A stretch of 64,000 nt of DNA, taken from Cellulomonas fimi (GTDB lineage: Bacteria; Actinomycetota; Actinomycetes; Actinomycetales; Cellulomonadaceae). The notes under the pieces are model-generated. The model saw nothing but the letters and a program-made list of their open reading frames with translations. It was not told the origin of the DNA and did no database searches. The position numbers and the translations under genes are program-made. Shown piece by piece: positions 52,507 through 64,000 of this stretch. The DNA lies in assembly GCF_012952065.1 (NCBI RefSeq), contig NZ_JABCJJ010000017.1, positions 1-64,000 of the forward strand. Reading direction: 5' to 3'. Numbering within the stretch: position 1 is the first letter of the stretch; the number at the start of each line of letters is the position of its first letter.

Positions 52507-53595
52507 GTGACCGATGAACTGCTCTCCGTCGTCCCGCTCCTGCACGCGCTCGCCAGCTCCGGCGGGTCGGACCTGCACGTCAAGGTGGGTTCGCCCCCCC
52601 GCGTGCGCGTCGACGGTCGGCTGCGCCGGCTCCAGGTCCGTGACCTGCGGCCGGCGGACACCCAGCACATGGTCAACGAGGTCATCCCGGCGGACCTGGT
52701 CGACACGTTCGGCACGAGCCACGAGGCGGACTTCGCCTTCTCGCTCTCGGGCGTGGGCCGGTTCCGCGTCAACGCCTACCAGGCGCGCGGCACGTTCGGT
52801 CTCGTCTTCCGTCGCGTCGCGGTCGGCGCGCAGCCTCTTGCGGAGCTCGGGATCCCCGAGGTGGTCGGCGAGCTCGCGCTCGAGCCGCGCGGCCTGGTCC
52901 TGGTGACGGGGCCGACGGGCTCGGGGAAGACGACGACGCTCGCCTCGATGGTCGACCTCATCAACACGTACCGCGAGGTCAACATCGTGACGATCGAGGA
53001 CCCGATCGAGGTGCTGCACCACGACAAGAAGGCGATCGTCTCGCAGCGTGAGGTCCGCCAGGACACCGTGGACTTCCAGACCGCCCTGCGCGCGGCGATG
53101 AGGCAGGACCCCGATGTCATCCTCGTCGGCGAGATGCGGGACACGGAGACCGTGCGGGCCGCGCTGTCGGCCGCGGAGACCGGTCACCTCGTCCTCTCGA
53201 CGCTCCACACGATCGACGCGGGGGAGACCATCAACCGCATCGTCGACTTCTTCCCGCCGCACGAGCAGAAGCAGGTGCGCACCGCGCTCTCGCAGGCGCT
53301 GCGCGGGATCGTCTCGCAGCGGCTCGTCCGCAAGGCCGACGGCTCGGGGCGCCAGGCTGCCGTGGAGGTCATGGTCAACACCGGTCGCACGGCCGAGGCC
53401 ATCGTCGAGCCCGCCGACGCCCCGCCGCTGATCGACCTCATCCGCGAGGGCGCGTACTACAAGATGCAGACCTTCGACCAGCACCTGTTCGAGCTGGTCC
53501 GCGACGGGCAGGTCACGTACGACGAGGCGTGCACGGTCGCGTCCAACCCGCAGGACCTCACGGTCGAGCTGCGCGGCGCGGGCCTGGTCGCGTAG
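52507..53595 (+). CDS. PilT-like type IV pilus retraction ATPase
   Basis: The protein is 362 residues. An N-terminal PAS-like domain (SSGGSDLHVKVGSPPRVRVDG) is followed by a RecA-like ATPase: Walker A GPTGSGKTTT (about 135-144), Asp box VTIEDPIEVLH, Walker B PDVILVGEMRD, and His box GHLVLSTLHTIDAGETINRIVDFF (in parts). The C-terminal LIDLIREGAYYKMQTFDQHL is the PilT retraction signature. It normally retracts type IV pili, but no pilin, PilC, PilB or prepilin peptidase gene lies nearby. GTG 52507 fits the domain start; upstream GTG 52468 and ATG 52429 are possible. Confidence 0.88.
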   Translation: MTDELLSVVPLLHALASSGGSDLHVKVGSPPRVRVDGRLRRLQVRDLRPADTQHMVNEVIPADLVDTFGTSHEADFAFSLSGVGRFRVNAYQARGTFGLVFRRVAVGAQPLAELGIPEVVGELALEPRGLVLVTGPTGSGKTTTLASMVDLINTYREVNIVTIEDPIEVLHHDKKAIVSQREVRQDTVDFQTALRAAMRQDPDVILVGEMRDTETVRAALSAAETGHLVLSTLHTIDAGETINRIVDFFPPHEQKQVRTALSQALRGIVSQRLVRKADGSGRQAAVEVMVNTGRTAEAIVEPADAPPLIDLIREGAYYKMQTFDQHLFELVRDGQVTYDEACTVASNPQDLTVELRGAGLVA

Positions 53596-53643
53596 CAGCA
53601 CGGTCTGGTCGCGTAGCAGCGCGGTCTGGTCGCGTAGCCGCGC
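53581..53643. repeat. Three 21-bp tandem copies spanning the pilT stop codon
   Basis: Copies at 53581-53601, 53602-53622 and 53623-53643 differ at only a few positions. Each contains CTG-GTC-GCG-TAG, so the stop codon is present three times in frame. The array sits between the convergent pilT-like and SGNH genes. Confidence 0.9.
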
Positions 53644-53647
53644 GGGC

Positions 53648-54256
53648 TCAGCCGACGTCGTCGGGCAGCCCCAGCCAGGCGTGCCAGCCGGTGTGCAGCA
53701 CGAGCCACGCCATCATCCCGTAGCCGGCCTGCCCGGGCAGGACGCCGTCGCCGGCCGCGAGGTCGCCCAGCCACTGCTCGTGCGTCGCGAGCGGGGTGTA
53801 CGTGTCGACGAACGGCACGCCGCGTCGCGTCGCGACGTCACCGAAGGCCGCGGACAGCTCGCCGAGGCGCTCGGTCTGGTCGTAGCGCCCGGGCGGCGGG
53901 CCGACGACGAACGTCGGGATCCGGCGGGACTCCGCGACGTCGAGCACGTTGGCGAGGTTGAGCCGGCTCCGCGCGAGCGAGACACCGCCGTCGAGGTCGC
54001 GCCGCCCGAGCCCGACGACGAGACGGTTGTCGGTCTCCGGCGTGAACCGCCGCGCCGTCTCCTCGTCCCAGCGGGCGCCGAGGGCCGTCGTCGTCTCGCC
54101 CGGGACCGCGAGGGTGATCACCGTGAGGGGCGGCGTCGTCCGGGTGCGCGCGGCGACGCGGCCGACCCAGCCGAGCCCGCGCGGGTCACCCGCTCCGGCT
54201 ACGAGCTCGTCGCCGATCACCGCAAGCCGCAGCGGCAGCTCCCCCACGCCTCTCAC
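53648..54256 (-). CDS. SGNH/GDSL-fold protein with lost catalytic residues
   Basis: The protein is 202 residues. RLAVIGDELVAGAGDPRGLGWVGRV (in part, AVIGDELVAG 12-21) matches SGNH block I, but the catalytic Ser is Glu17 (GDEL in place of GDSL). Block III reads GRRD (84-87), where Asn is expected. Block V reads DGVLPGQAGY (170-179), with Leu173 where the catalytic His should be. The fold is therefore kept while all three key residues are changed. Ligand binding instead of hydrolysis is possible. The start is uncertain: GTG 54256 or 54247; the open frame reaches 54301. Confidence 0.75.
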   Translation of the reverse strand: MRGVGELPLRLAVIGDELVAGAGDPRGLGWVGRVAARTRTTPPLTVITLAVPGETTTALGARWDEETARRFTPETDNRLVVGLGRRDLDGGVSLARSRLNLANVLDVAESRRIPTFVVGPPPGRYDQTERLGELSAAFGDVATRRGVPFVDTYTPLATHEQWLGDLAAGDGVLPGQAGYGMMAWLVLHTGWHAWLGLPDDVG

Positions 54257-54385
54257 CCCAGTCCGTCGCCCGTCCGGCGGCCGCGGCGCGGCGCCTCGCA
54301 CAGTCTCGCGTGCCGGCGGGCGTCAGCGGGAGCCGACGCGCGGGTCGGCGGGTCGGCCTGAGTCCGGCCACGGCCCCGCGGGACG

Positions 54386-54420
54386 ACGAAGGGGTCCACC
54401 GAGACGGCAGACCCCTCCGT
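54386..54420 (-). terminator. kgd terminator hairpin
   Basis: On the minus strand 11-nt arms pair fully, with one G-U pair, around a 13-nt loop, 8 bp after the kgd stop. The pairing is better on the minus strand than on the plus strand, which fits a leftward terminator. Confidence 0.65.
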
Positions 54421-54427
54421 CGACGGC

Positions 54428-58375
<3,948 letters not shown>

Positions 58376-58555
58376 GTTCGCTTCGCCCGCTTCCGTCGCG
58401 GTACGTCGACCGCTTCGTTGAGATCAAGTGTGGTCCAACCCTAAGCCCTCCCGGCGAGGAGGGACGAACGGCTCCGGCAGTGCCGGGCGCGCGGTCGGGT
58501 GATCCTCGGGCGATCCCCGGTACCGCCGCTGACCTTGGCAAATACCCGGCAATCG
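58376..58555 (-). promoter_or_regulatory. kgd upstream region
   Basis: The region between the exporter-operon terminator and kgd carries no gene. On the minus strand TAGGGT (near 58443-58438) is a possible -10 box about 63 nt before the GTG, with no convincing -35. The leader between has no clear Shine-Dalgarno close to the start. Confidence 0.3.
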
Positions 58556-58597
58556 CCGGCTCGGGGCGACCCCAAGAAAGGGTTCGCCCCGAGCCGG
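58556..58597 (-). terminator. Exporter operon terminator hairpin
   Basis: Arms 58556-58569 and 58584-58597 pair perfectly over 14 bp, extended by an inner CCC/GGG, 6 bp after the permease stop. It ends the leftward RR-HK-ABC operon just before the kgd promoter. Confidence 0.85.
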
Positions 58598-58602
58598 AAA
58601 GG

Positions 58603-59424
58603 TCAGGTGATGTCTTGCCGGAGCGTGGTCAGGCGACCGATCAGTGCGAACGCGGCGGCGTAGCCCAGGAGCACGAGCAGGCCCTGCCAGGACGTGAGCA
58701 GCCCGGCCGCGAGCCCGCTGTCGGCGTAGAACGAGCTGCCCGTGATCGCCTCGCCCGCGGCGCCCGGCAGGAACTTCGAGATCCCGGCCGCCCACTCGAG
58801 CCGGCCCAGCACGACGCGCAGGACGGGCTCGACGAACTGGGTGAAGGCGAGCAGCACGACGATCACCGCGACCTGGTTCGTCAGGAGCGTGCCGAAGCCG
58901 ACGCCGACCACGGTCCACACGGTCAGCGCGAGCACCGACAGCCCGGCGCTGCGCCACACCACCGGGTCGTCCAGGAAGCTCTGCTCGCCCATCAGGGCGA
59001 GGACACCGGCGCCGGCACCGATCGTCGCGAGCGTCCCGACGACGCCGAAGAGCAGGCCGACCACCACGCTCGAGAGCAGCTTCGCGAGGAGGAACACCGA
59101 TCGCCGCGGTTCGGCGAGCAGCGTCGGGGTGATGGTCTGGTGCCGGAACTCGCCCGTCATGGCGAGTGCCCCGACGATGACCGGGAACACGTAGCCGAGC
59201 GAGGTGGCGAGCGTGTAGATCGTCCGGGCGACCGCCTCGGGGTCGAGCGGTGCCGGCTCCGTGCCGGTCGGCAGGCCGCCCGTCGCCGCGGTCGGGTCGG
59301 TCGACAGGACGTACGCCATGATCGCCGCGAGGAACGCCATGTACGCAGCCATCGCCAGCAGCAGGATCCACCACATGCGCGTCGTGACGAGCTTGCGGTA
59401 CTCGGTGCGCAGGGCGGCGGTCAT
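58603..59424 (-). CDS. ABC-2 type transporter permease
   Basis: The protein is 273 residues with about six membrane helices. After RTEYRKLVTTRMWWILLL the large loop (about 40-80) is extracellular. GEFRHQTITPTLLAEPRR is the conserved cytoplasmic segment of ABC-2 exporters of the ABC-type that pump peptides or lipids. Its ATG overlaps the ATPase stop by 4 bp. Probably it exports an antimicrobial or envelope-active compound sensed by the adjacent kinase. Confidence 0.85.
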   Translation of the reverse strand: MTAALRTEYRKLVTTRMWWILLLAMAAYMAFLAAIMAYVLSTDPTAATGGLPTGTEPAPLDPEAVARTIYTLATSLGYVFPVIVGALAMTGEFRHQTITPTLLAEPRRSVFLLAKLLSSVVVGLLFGVVGTLATIGAGAGVLALMGEQSFLDDPVVWRSAGLSVLALTVWTVVGVGFGTLLTNQVAVIVVLLAFTQFVEPVLRVVLGRLEWAAGISKFLPGAAGEAITGSSFYADSGLAAGLLTSWQGLLVLLGYAAAFALIGRLTTLRQDIT

Positions 59425-60434
59425 CGGCCGGCCTCCGGGTCCGCCTCGGATGCGCTTTCGGCCGCAGCTGCGCCGCCGGCCGCAGGTGCGCCGTCGGCCA
59501 CGAGCTGGAGGAAGATCCCCTCGAGCCCGACGTCGCGCGTCGCCAGCTCGTGCAGCTCGACGCCCGCGGTGAACGCGCGGGCGCCCACCTCGGCGGCAGG
59601 GACGCGTCGCAGCACGGCCGTCCCCGGCGGGGCCGGCACGCTCGCGTCGACCTGGGCGCTCCAGCCGGCGTCGGCGACGAGCCGCTCGAGCCCGGCGACG
59701 TCCGGCGACGTCACGCGGACGCTCGGCTCGGCCAGCGCGGCGAGCTCGCCGAGCGACGAGGCGTGCACGAGGCGACCCCGCGCGATGATCACGACGTCGT
59801 CGACGGTCTGCTCGACCTCGGAGAGCACGTGGCTCGAGACCAGCACCGTGCGGCCCTCGCCCGCGAGGTGCCGCAGGAACGCGCGCAGCCAGGCGATGCC
59901 CTGCGGGTCGAGGCCGTTCGCCGGCTCGTCGAGCAGCAGGACGCGCGGGTCCCCGAGCAGCGTCGTCGCGAGCCCGAGCCGCTGGCGCATGCCGAGCGAG
60001 AAGCCGCCCGCCCGCCGCTTCGCGACGGAGCCGAGACCGACGAGGTCGAGCACCTCGCGGCACCGTGCGTCGCTCACGCCGACCTGCGGCGCGTAGACGC
60101 GCAGGTGGTCGAGCGCCGTGCGGCCCGGGTGGAAGCTCGATGCCTCGAGCGCCGAGCCGACCGAGCGCATCGGGTGGGCCAGCTGCCCGTAGCTCCGGCC
60201 GCCGATGGTGGCGGTGCCCGACGTCGGGCGCACGAGCCCGAGCAGCATGCGCAGCGTGGTCGTCTTGCCGGCGCCGTTCGGGCCGAGGAAGCCGGTCACG
60301 CGCCCGGGGGTCACCCGGAACGACAGGTCGTCGACCGCGCGGACGGCGCCGAAGGTCTTGGTCAGGTGGTCGATCGTGATGACACCGTCCGCGCCGGCGG
60401 GCGGCGCGTCGGGCGGTGCGGCCGGCGTGGTCAC
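59421..60434 (-). CDS. ABC-2 type transporter ATP-binding protein (BcrA/DrrA-like)
   Basis: The protein is 337 residues. Walker A LGPNGAGKTTTLRML (about 50-64), signature FSLGMRQRLGLA, Walker B VLLLDEPANGLDPQG, and the His switch VSSHVLSEVEQ are all present. The C-terminal ~90 residues form a regulatory tail rich in Ala. It is of the BcrA/DrrA kind that powers drug or peptide exporters. GTG 60434 overlaps the kinase stop by 4 bp, and its stop overlaps the permease start by 4 bp. Confidence 0.92.
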   Translation of the reverse strand: MTTPAAPPDAPPAGADGVITIDHLTKTFGAVRAVDDLSFRVTPGRVTGFLGPNGAGKTTTLRMLLGLVRPTSGTATIGGRSYGQLAHPMRSVGSALEASSFHPGRTALDHLRVYAPQVGVSDARCREVLDLVGLGSVAKRRAGGFSLGMRQRLGLATTLLGDPRVLLLDEPANGLDPQGIAWLRAFLRHLAGEGRTVLVSSHVLSEVEQTVDDVVIIARGRLVHASSLGELAALAEPSVRVTSPDVAGLERLVADAGWSAQVDASVPAPPGTAVLRRVPAAEVGARAFTAGVELHELATRDVGLEGIFLQLVADGAPAAGGAAAAESASEADPEAGR

Positions 60435-61543
60435 GCGGGTCCTCTCTCCGGGGTCGCGTCCACGTTATCGGGCGCTCCGCGCGTCTGTGACCTGCGGCGC
60501 GGCAGCGTCAGCCGCATGGTGCAGCCGGTCGCGGTGTCCGCCACCGCGATGGTCCCGCCGTGCAGGCCGACCGCCCAACGGACGATCGCCAGGCCGATGC
60601 CCGTGCCACCCGTCGGGTCCTGGCCCGTCTGGGCGGGGGAGTTGCCGCGCGCGAACCGCTCGAACACGAGCTCGCGCTGCTCGGGTGCGATGCCCGGCCC
60701 GGAGTCGACGACGTCGATGACCACGACGTCGTCGTACGCGCGCGCCACGAGCCGCACCTCCTCGCCGGGCGGCGAGTGGCGGACCGCGTTGTGCAGGAGG
60801 TTCGCGACGACCTGGTGCAGGCGCTCGGCGTCGGCGGGGAGGGTGAGCCCGGGCGGGGTGACGGAGACGGGGAACCGGAGGCCCTTGTCGGCGCCGACGA
60901 GCATCGCGCCCTCGGCGGCCTCCTGGAGGAACTGCTCGAGCGGGACGTCGGTCAGGTCGAGCCCGACGGCGCCGGCCTCGACCCGGGACAGGTCCAGGAG
61001 GTAGGTGACGAGCCGGCCGAGCCGCTCGGTCTGGGCCAGGGCCGCCTGCATGGTCGCGGGGTCGGGCTCGCTCACGCCGTCGACGATGTTCTCGAGCTGG
61101 GCCTGGAGCGCGGTGACCGGCGTGCGGAGCTCGTGCGAGACGTTCGCGACCATCTCGCGGCGCAGCAGGTCGGTCGAGCCGAGGTCCTCGGCCATCGTGT
61201 TGAACGCCTCGGCGAGCTGGCCGACCTCGTCGCGGCTGGTCGCGCGCACGCGGCGCGAGTAGTCCCCGCCCGCCATCGCGCGGGCCGCGGCGGTCATCTC
61301 GCGCAGCGGCGACGTCATGCCGCGCGCGAGCACCTGCGTCAGGACGAGCGAGACGACGATGGCGAGCGGCAGCGTGCGCGTGGGGCCGAGGCTGTTGTTG
61401 AGGCCGAGCCAGGTGAGGAACGCCGCGAGCGTCACGGTGGCCGCGACCAGGACGCCGAGCTTGATCTTGATCGACCGGAACCGGTCGAGCGGGCGCACGT
61501 CGGGGAGCCGGTCGCGGTAGGTGCCGCGGACGTGGGGAGGCAC
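60431..61543 (-). CDS. Sensor histidine kinase, intramembrane-sensing type
   Basis: The protein is 370 residues. Two membrane helices (about 29-47 and 57-73) are joined by only about 8-10 external residues (NNSLGPTRT), then a HAMP domain (RGMTSPLREMTAAARAMAGGDY). The phosphoacceptor helix has VANVSHELRTPVTALQ. The ATPase has LLHNAVRHSPPGEE, DSGPGIAPE, FERFARGN and GGTGIGLAIVRW. The tiny sensor loop is typical of kinases that detect cell-envelope stress within the membrane or through a partner ABC transporter. GTG 61543 follows the regulator stop by 1 bp. Confidence 0.92.
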   Translation of the reverse strand: MPPHVRGTYRDRLPDVRPLDRFRSIKIKLGVLVAATVTLAAFLTWLGLNNSLGPTRTLPLAIVVSLVLTQVLARGMTSPLREMTAAARAMAGGDYSRRVRATSRDEVGQLAEAFNTMAEDLGSTDLLRREMVANVSHELRTPVTALQAQLENIVDGVSEPDPATMQAALAQTERLGRLVTYLLDLSRVEAGAVGLDLTDVPLEQFLQEAAEGAMLVGADKGLRFPVSVTPPGLTLPADAERLHQVVANLLHNAVRHSPPGEEVRLVARAYDDVVVIDVVDSGPGIAPEQRELVFERFARGNSPAQTGQDPTGGTGIGLAIVRWAVGLHGGTIAVADTATGCTMRLTLPRRRSQTRGAPDNVDATPERGPA

Positions 61544-61544
61544 G

Positions 61545-62300
61545 TCAGCGCTCCGCGGGCACCGAGGGCTCGAACGCGTAGCCGACGCCGTGCACCGTGC
61601 GGATCAGGTCGGCCCCCAGCTTGCGGCGCAGCGCCTTGATGTGGGAGTCCACGGTCCGGGTCCCGCTCGCGTCGACCCAGTCCCACACCTCCGCCAGCAG
61701 CCGCTCGCGCGTGAGGACGGTCCGCGGGGTGCTCGCGAGCATGACGAGCAGGTCGAACTCCGTCGGCGTCAGGTGCACCTCGGCGTCGCCGCGAGAGACG
61801 CGCCGCTGCGCGCGGTCGATCGTCACGTCGCCGGCCTCGATCGGGGGCTCGGGCGGCGTGGTGCCCGCCGCGTCCTGCGCCGCCGCACGCACCGCGCGCT
61901 CGGTCCGGCGCAGCAGGACCTTGGACCGGGCGACCAGCTCGCGCATCGAGAAGGGCTTGGTCATGTAGTCGTCCGCGCCGACGCCGAGCCCGATGAGCAT
62001 GTCCGTCTCGTCGTCGCGCGCGGTGAGCATGAGGACGGGCACCGGGCGGACCGCCTGGATGCGGCGGCACACCTCGAGGCCGTCGATGCCCGGGAGCATC
62101 ACGTCGAGCACGACGAGGTCCGGGCGGAGCCGGGCCGCGGCCGCGACGCCGGCGTGGCCGTCGGCGGCGGTCTCGACGCTCCACCCCTCCGCGGAGAGAC
62201 GGTGCGCGATGGCGGTCGCGATGGCGGGCTCGTCCTCGACGACGAGCACGCGCGTGGCGGCGGACGGTCCGGCGGACGAAGCCTGTGACGTGGCTGCCAT
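61545..62300 (-). CDS. OmpR family response regulator
   Basis: The protein is 251 residues. The receiver has VVEDEPA, phosphoacceptor Asp in LVVLDVMLPGIDG, and TKPFSMREL. The winged helix has VHLTPTEFDLLVMLASTPRTV, VWDWVDASGTRTVDSHIKALRRKLG and RTVHGVGYAF (in parts). An Ala-rich linker (about 135-155) joins them. It is the first gene of the leftward operon and probably controls the exporter genes behind it. It is divergent from the CorC-type genes. Confidence 0.92.
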   Translation of the reverse strand: MAATSQASSAGPSAATRVLVVEDEPAIATAIAHRLSAEGWSVETAADGHAGVAAAARLRPDLVVLDVMLPGIDGLEVCRRIQAVRPVPVLMLTARDDETDMLIGLGVGADDYMTKPFSMRELVARSKVLLRRTERAVRAAAQDAAGTTPPEPPIEAGDVTIDRAQRRVSRGDAEVHLTPTEFDLLVMLASTPRTVLTRERLLAEVWDWVDASGTRTVDSHIKALRRKLGADLIRTVHGVGYAFEPSVPAER

Positions 62301-62348
62301 GGCGCCAGGGTGGCACAGGACGGACGCGCGAGGGGGTGAGCGCGCCCG

Positions 62349-62354
62349 TATGAT
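62349..62354 (+). promoter_or_regulatory. -10 box TATGAT upstream of the CorC-type operon
   Basis: TATGAT is the best consensus -10 in the divergent region. The start of transcription would lie near 62361, close to ATG 62365 of a possible 34-codon leader frame. Confidence 0.5.
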
Positions 62355-62462
62355 CGGCGGCACCATGAGCAGCTCAAGTAGCGGCCGGCGGTGCTCCTTC
62401 GCGAGACACCCTGCCGGCCCCTCCGCTTTCCTGACCCGTCCCCCCCGCACCGGCGGGACCCC

Positions 62463-63773
62463 GTGCTGACCGAGTGGCTGCTCGTCGGGGTCGGCGTCCT
62501 GCTCACGCTCGGGACGGCGGTCTTCGTGTCGAGCGAGTTCTCGCTCATCACGCTCGACGCCGGCCTGGTCGCCAAGCAGACCCGTCCCGACGACCGACGC
62601 GGCCAGTCCGTCCTCAAGGCGCTCAAGCACCTGTCGACCGAGCTCTCCGGCGCGCAGGTCGGGATCACGGTGACCACGATCCTGCTCGGCTACAGCACCC
62701 AGCCGGCGGTCGCGCGGCTGCTCGGTGGCCCGCTCGAGTCGTCCGCGCTGGGTCCGGTCGCCGGCGGCGCGCTCGCAGGCGTGGTCACCGTCGTCGTGGT
62801 GAACGGGTTCTCGATGCTGTTCGGCGAGCTGGTGCCCAAGAACTTCGCGATCAGCCACCCGATCGGCACGGCCCGCGCGGTCGCGCCGCTCCAGCGCGGG
62901 TTCACGGCGGCGCTGCGGCCGCTCATCACGCTGTTCAACAACAGTGCGAACGCGCTCCTGCGGCGCGTCGGCGTCGAGCCGCGGGAGGAGCTGTCGGGCG
63001 GGCGCTCCCCCCAGGAGCTCGCCTCGCTCGTACGTCGCTCCGCGGCGGTGGGCACGCTCGACGAGGCGACCGCGATGCGCCTCACGAACACGATCGAGCT
63101 CGACGAGCTCACCGCCGTCGACGTGATGACCGACCGCATGCGCGTCGTCGTCGTCCGGCGGGACGAGACAGCCGCCGACGTCGTCGCGCGGGCCCGCGAC
63201 ACGGGCCACTCGCGCTTCCCCGTGATCGACGCGTCCCCGGACGACATCGTGGGGCTCGTCCACCTCCGGCGCGCGATCGCGGTGCCGTACGAGCGGCGCG
63301 CGGACGTGCCGGCCGCGGCGCTCATGGTGGACGCGCCGCGCGTGCCGGAGACCGTCAGGGTCGGGCCGCTGCTCGTGGACCTGCGCGCCTCGGGCATGCA
63401 GATGGCCGTGGTCGTCGACGAGTACGGCGGCACGTCCGGGATCGTGACCTTCGAGGACGTGGTCGAGGAGCTCGTCGGCGAGGTGTCCGACGAGCACGAC
63501 CCGCGTCGCGCGGGCACCTCCCGCCTGCCCGACGGCGCGTGGGTGCTTCCCGGGGACCTGCGGCCCGACGAGCTGACCGAGGTGACGGGTGTCGTCGTGC
63601 CCGACGACGGACCGTACGAGACGCTCGGCGGGCTCGTGATGACGGCGCTCGGCCGTATCCCCGTGGTCGGGGACGAGGTCGAGGTACCCGGCGTGCGGCT
63701 GCGGATCGAGCAGATGGCCGGACGGCGCGTCGAGCGCGTGCGCGTGACCGAGGTCGAGCAGGGGATCGTCTGA
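62463..63773 (+). CDS. DUF21/CBS CorC-HlyC-type membrane protein
   Basis: The protein is 436 residues. The DUF21 (CNNM) domain (1-200) has three to four helices with conserved FVSSEFSLITLDAG, STELSGAQVGITVTTILLGY and GELVPKNFAIS. Two CBS domains follow (about 215-335, with MTDRMRVVVVRRDETAADVV and MAVVVDEYGGTSGIVTFEDVVEELVGE in parts). A C-terminal CorC_HlyC transporter-associated domain ends the protein. Such proteins are linked to Mg/Co export or membrane integrity. GTG 62463 fits the membrane start. The next paralogue overlaps the stop by 1 bp. Confidence 0.92.
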   Translation: MLTEWLLVGVGVLLTLGTAVFVSSEFSLITLDAGLVAKQTRPDDRRGQSVLKALKHLSTELSGAQVGITVTTILLGYSTQPAVARLLGGPLESSALGPVAGGALAGVVTVVVVNGFSMLFGELVPKNFAISHPIGTARAVAPLQRGFTAALRPLITLFNNSANALLRRVGVEPREELSGGRSPQELASLVRRSAAVGTLDEATAMRLTNTIELDELTAVDVMTDRMRVVVVRRDETAADVVARARDTGHSRFPVIDASPDDIVGLVHLRRAIAVPYERRADVPAAALMVDAPRVPETVRVGPLLVDLRASGMQMAVVVDEYGGTSGIVTFEDVVEELVGEVSDEHDPRRAGTSRLPDGAWVLPGDLRPDELTEVTGVVVPDDGPYETLGGLVMTALGRIPVVGDEVEVPGVRLRIEQMAGRRVERVRVTEVEQGIV

Positions 63774-64000
63774 TGAGCAGCAGCGTCGCCCTCGTCCTGG
63801 CGGTCGTGCTGCTGGTGGCCAACGCGTTCTTCGTCGGTGCGGAGTTCGCGATCATGTCCGCCCGTCGGAGCCAGATCGAGCCGCTGGCGGCCGCGGGGGA
63901 CTCGCGCGCGCGGACGGTGCTCTGGGCCATGGAGCACGTCTCCCTCATGCTCGCCTGCGCCCAGCTGGGGATCACCGTGGCCTCGACGAGCCTCGGCGTC
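63773..64000 (+). CDS. DUF21/CBS CorC-HlyC-type membrane protein, partial
   Basis: The first 76 residues are present and the gene runs off the window. VLLVANAFFVGAEFAIMSARRSQIEPLAA and AQLGITVASTSLGV (in parts) are the DUF21 start, paralogous to the preceding gene. ATG 63773 shares its A with the upstream TGA stop, so the pair is translated together. Tandem DUF21/CBS pairs are common in actinobacteria. Confidence 0.9.
   Translation, partial: MSSSVALVLAVVLLVANAFFVGAEFAIMSARRSQIEPLAAAGDSRARTVLWAMEHVSLMLACAQLGITVASTSLGV

Overview
The window is chromosomal DNA of very high G+C content from an actinobacterium, most likely Micrococcales and probably Cellulomonas-like (the genus is inference). The evidence is the gene set: MtrA-MtrB-LpqB, SigR/RsrA with its redox promoter, a fused E2-E1 2-oxoglutarate dehydrogenase, Rv3235-like, DUF3499 and DUF5719 proteins, a 24-residue bL37 ribosomal protein, and many starts with a TAnnnT -10 box only 6-8 nt upstream (leaderless transcripts). 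No tRNA, rRNA, insertion sequence, integrase or CRISPR array was seen.

Layout. 1-6.6 kb: envelope and sugar genes (DUF5719, glycosyltransferase, degenerate zincin, DUF3499, zinc-ribbon protein, shortened GalE-like protein, phosphomannomutase, Trm112-like protein). 6.6-13.5 kb: glycine-betaine ABC importer, ABC-F protein, ahcY. 13.5-15.4 kb: RDD and SpoIIM membrane proteins. 15.4-25.1 kb: an inserted-looking module with a LuxR-type ATPase regulator and a membrane-anchored Hsp70-like protein on one strand, divergent from an IniB-like Asp-Asn-Ser repeat protein and two dynamin-like GTPases resembling mycobacterial IniA and IniC. 25.2-35 kb: DUF58-MoxR-DUF4350-DUF4129-membrane protein, divergent from mtrA-mtrB-lpqB. 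35-41.3 kb: comF, hpf, a YcaQ-type DNA glycosylase, secA. 41.3-46.5 kb: Rv3235-like, LysM, BldC-like HTH, SAF and TadZ/CpaE-like genes, DUF6912. 46.5-53.6 kb: hisN-like, rsgA, aroA, DoxX-like, ferritin, sigR-rsrA, bL37, pilT-like. 53.6-64 kb: degenerate SGNH protein, kgd, an RR-HK-ABC exporter operon, and two CBS/DUF21 CorC-type proteins, the last cut by the window edge.

How it works together. The most interesting part is 18.0-24.5 kb. In mycobacteria iniBAC responds to cell-wall stress, IniA is a membrane-remodelling dynamin, and a large ATPase/LuxR regulator (IniR) lies divergently beside the operon. Here the same plan appears with an extra Hsp70-like membrane protein overlapping the regulator gene, a repeat-rich IniB, a phased C/G-block promoter element, and a strong hairpin between iniB and iniA. 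The module separates RDD/SpoIIM from DUF58/MoxR, which I recall as neighbours in many actinobacteria. A second strong observation is a two-promoter arrangement at sigR that predicts long and short sigma isoforms, as in Streptomyces. Several proteins keep a family fold but have lost catalytic residues (zincin, GalE, SGNH, Hsp70).
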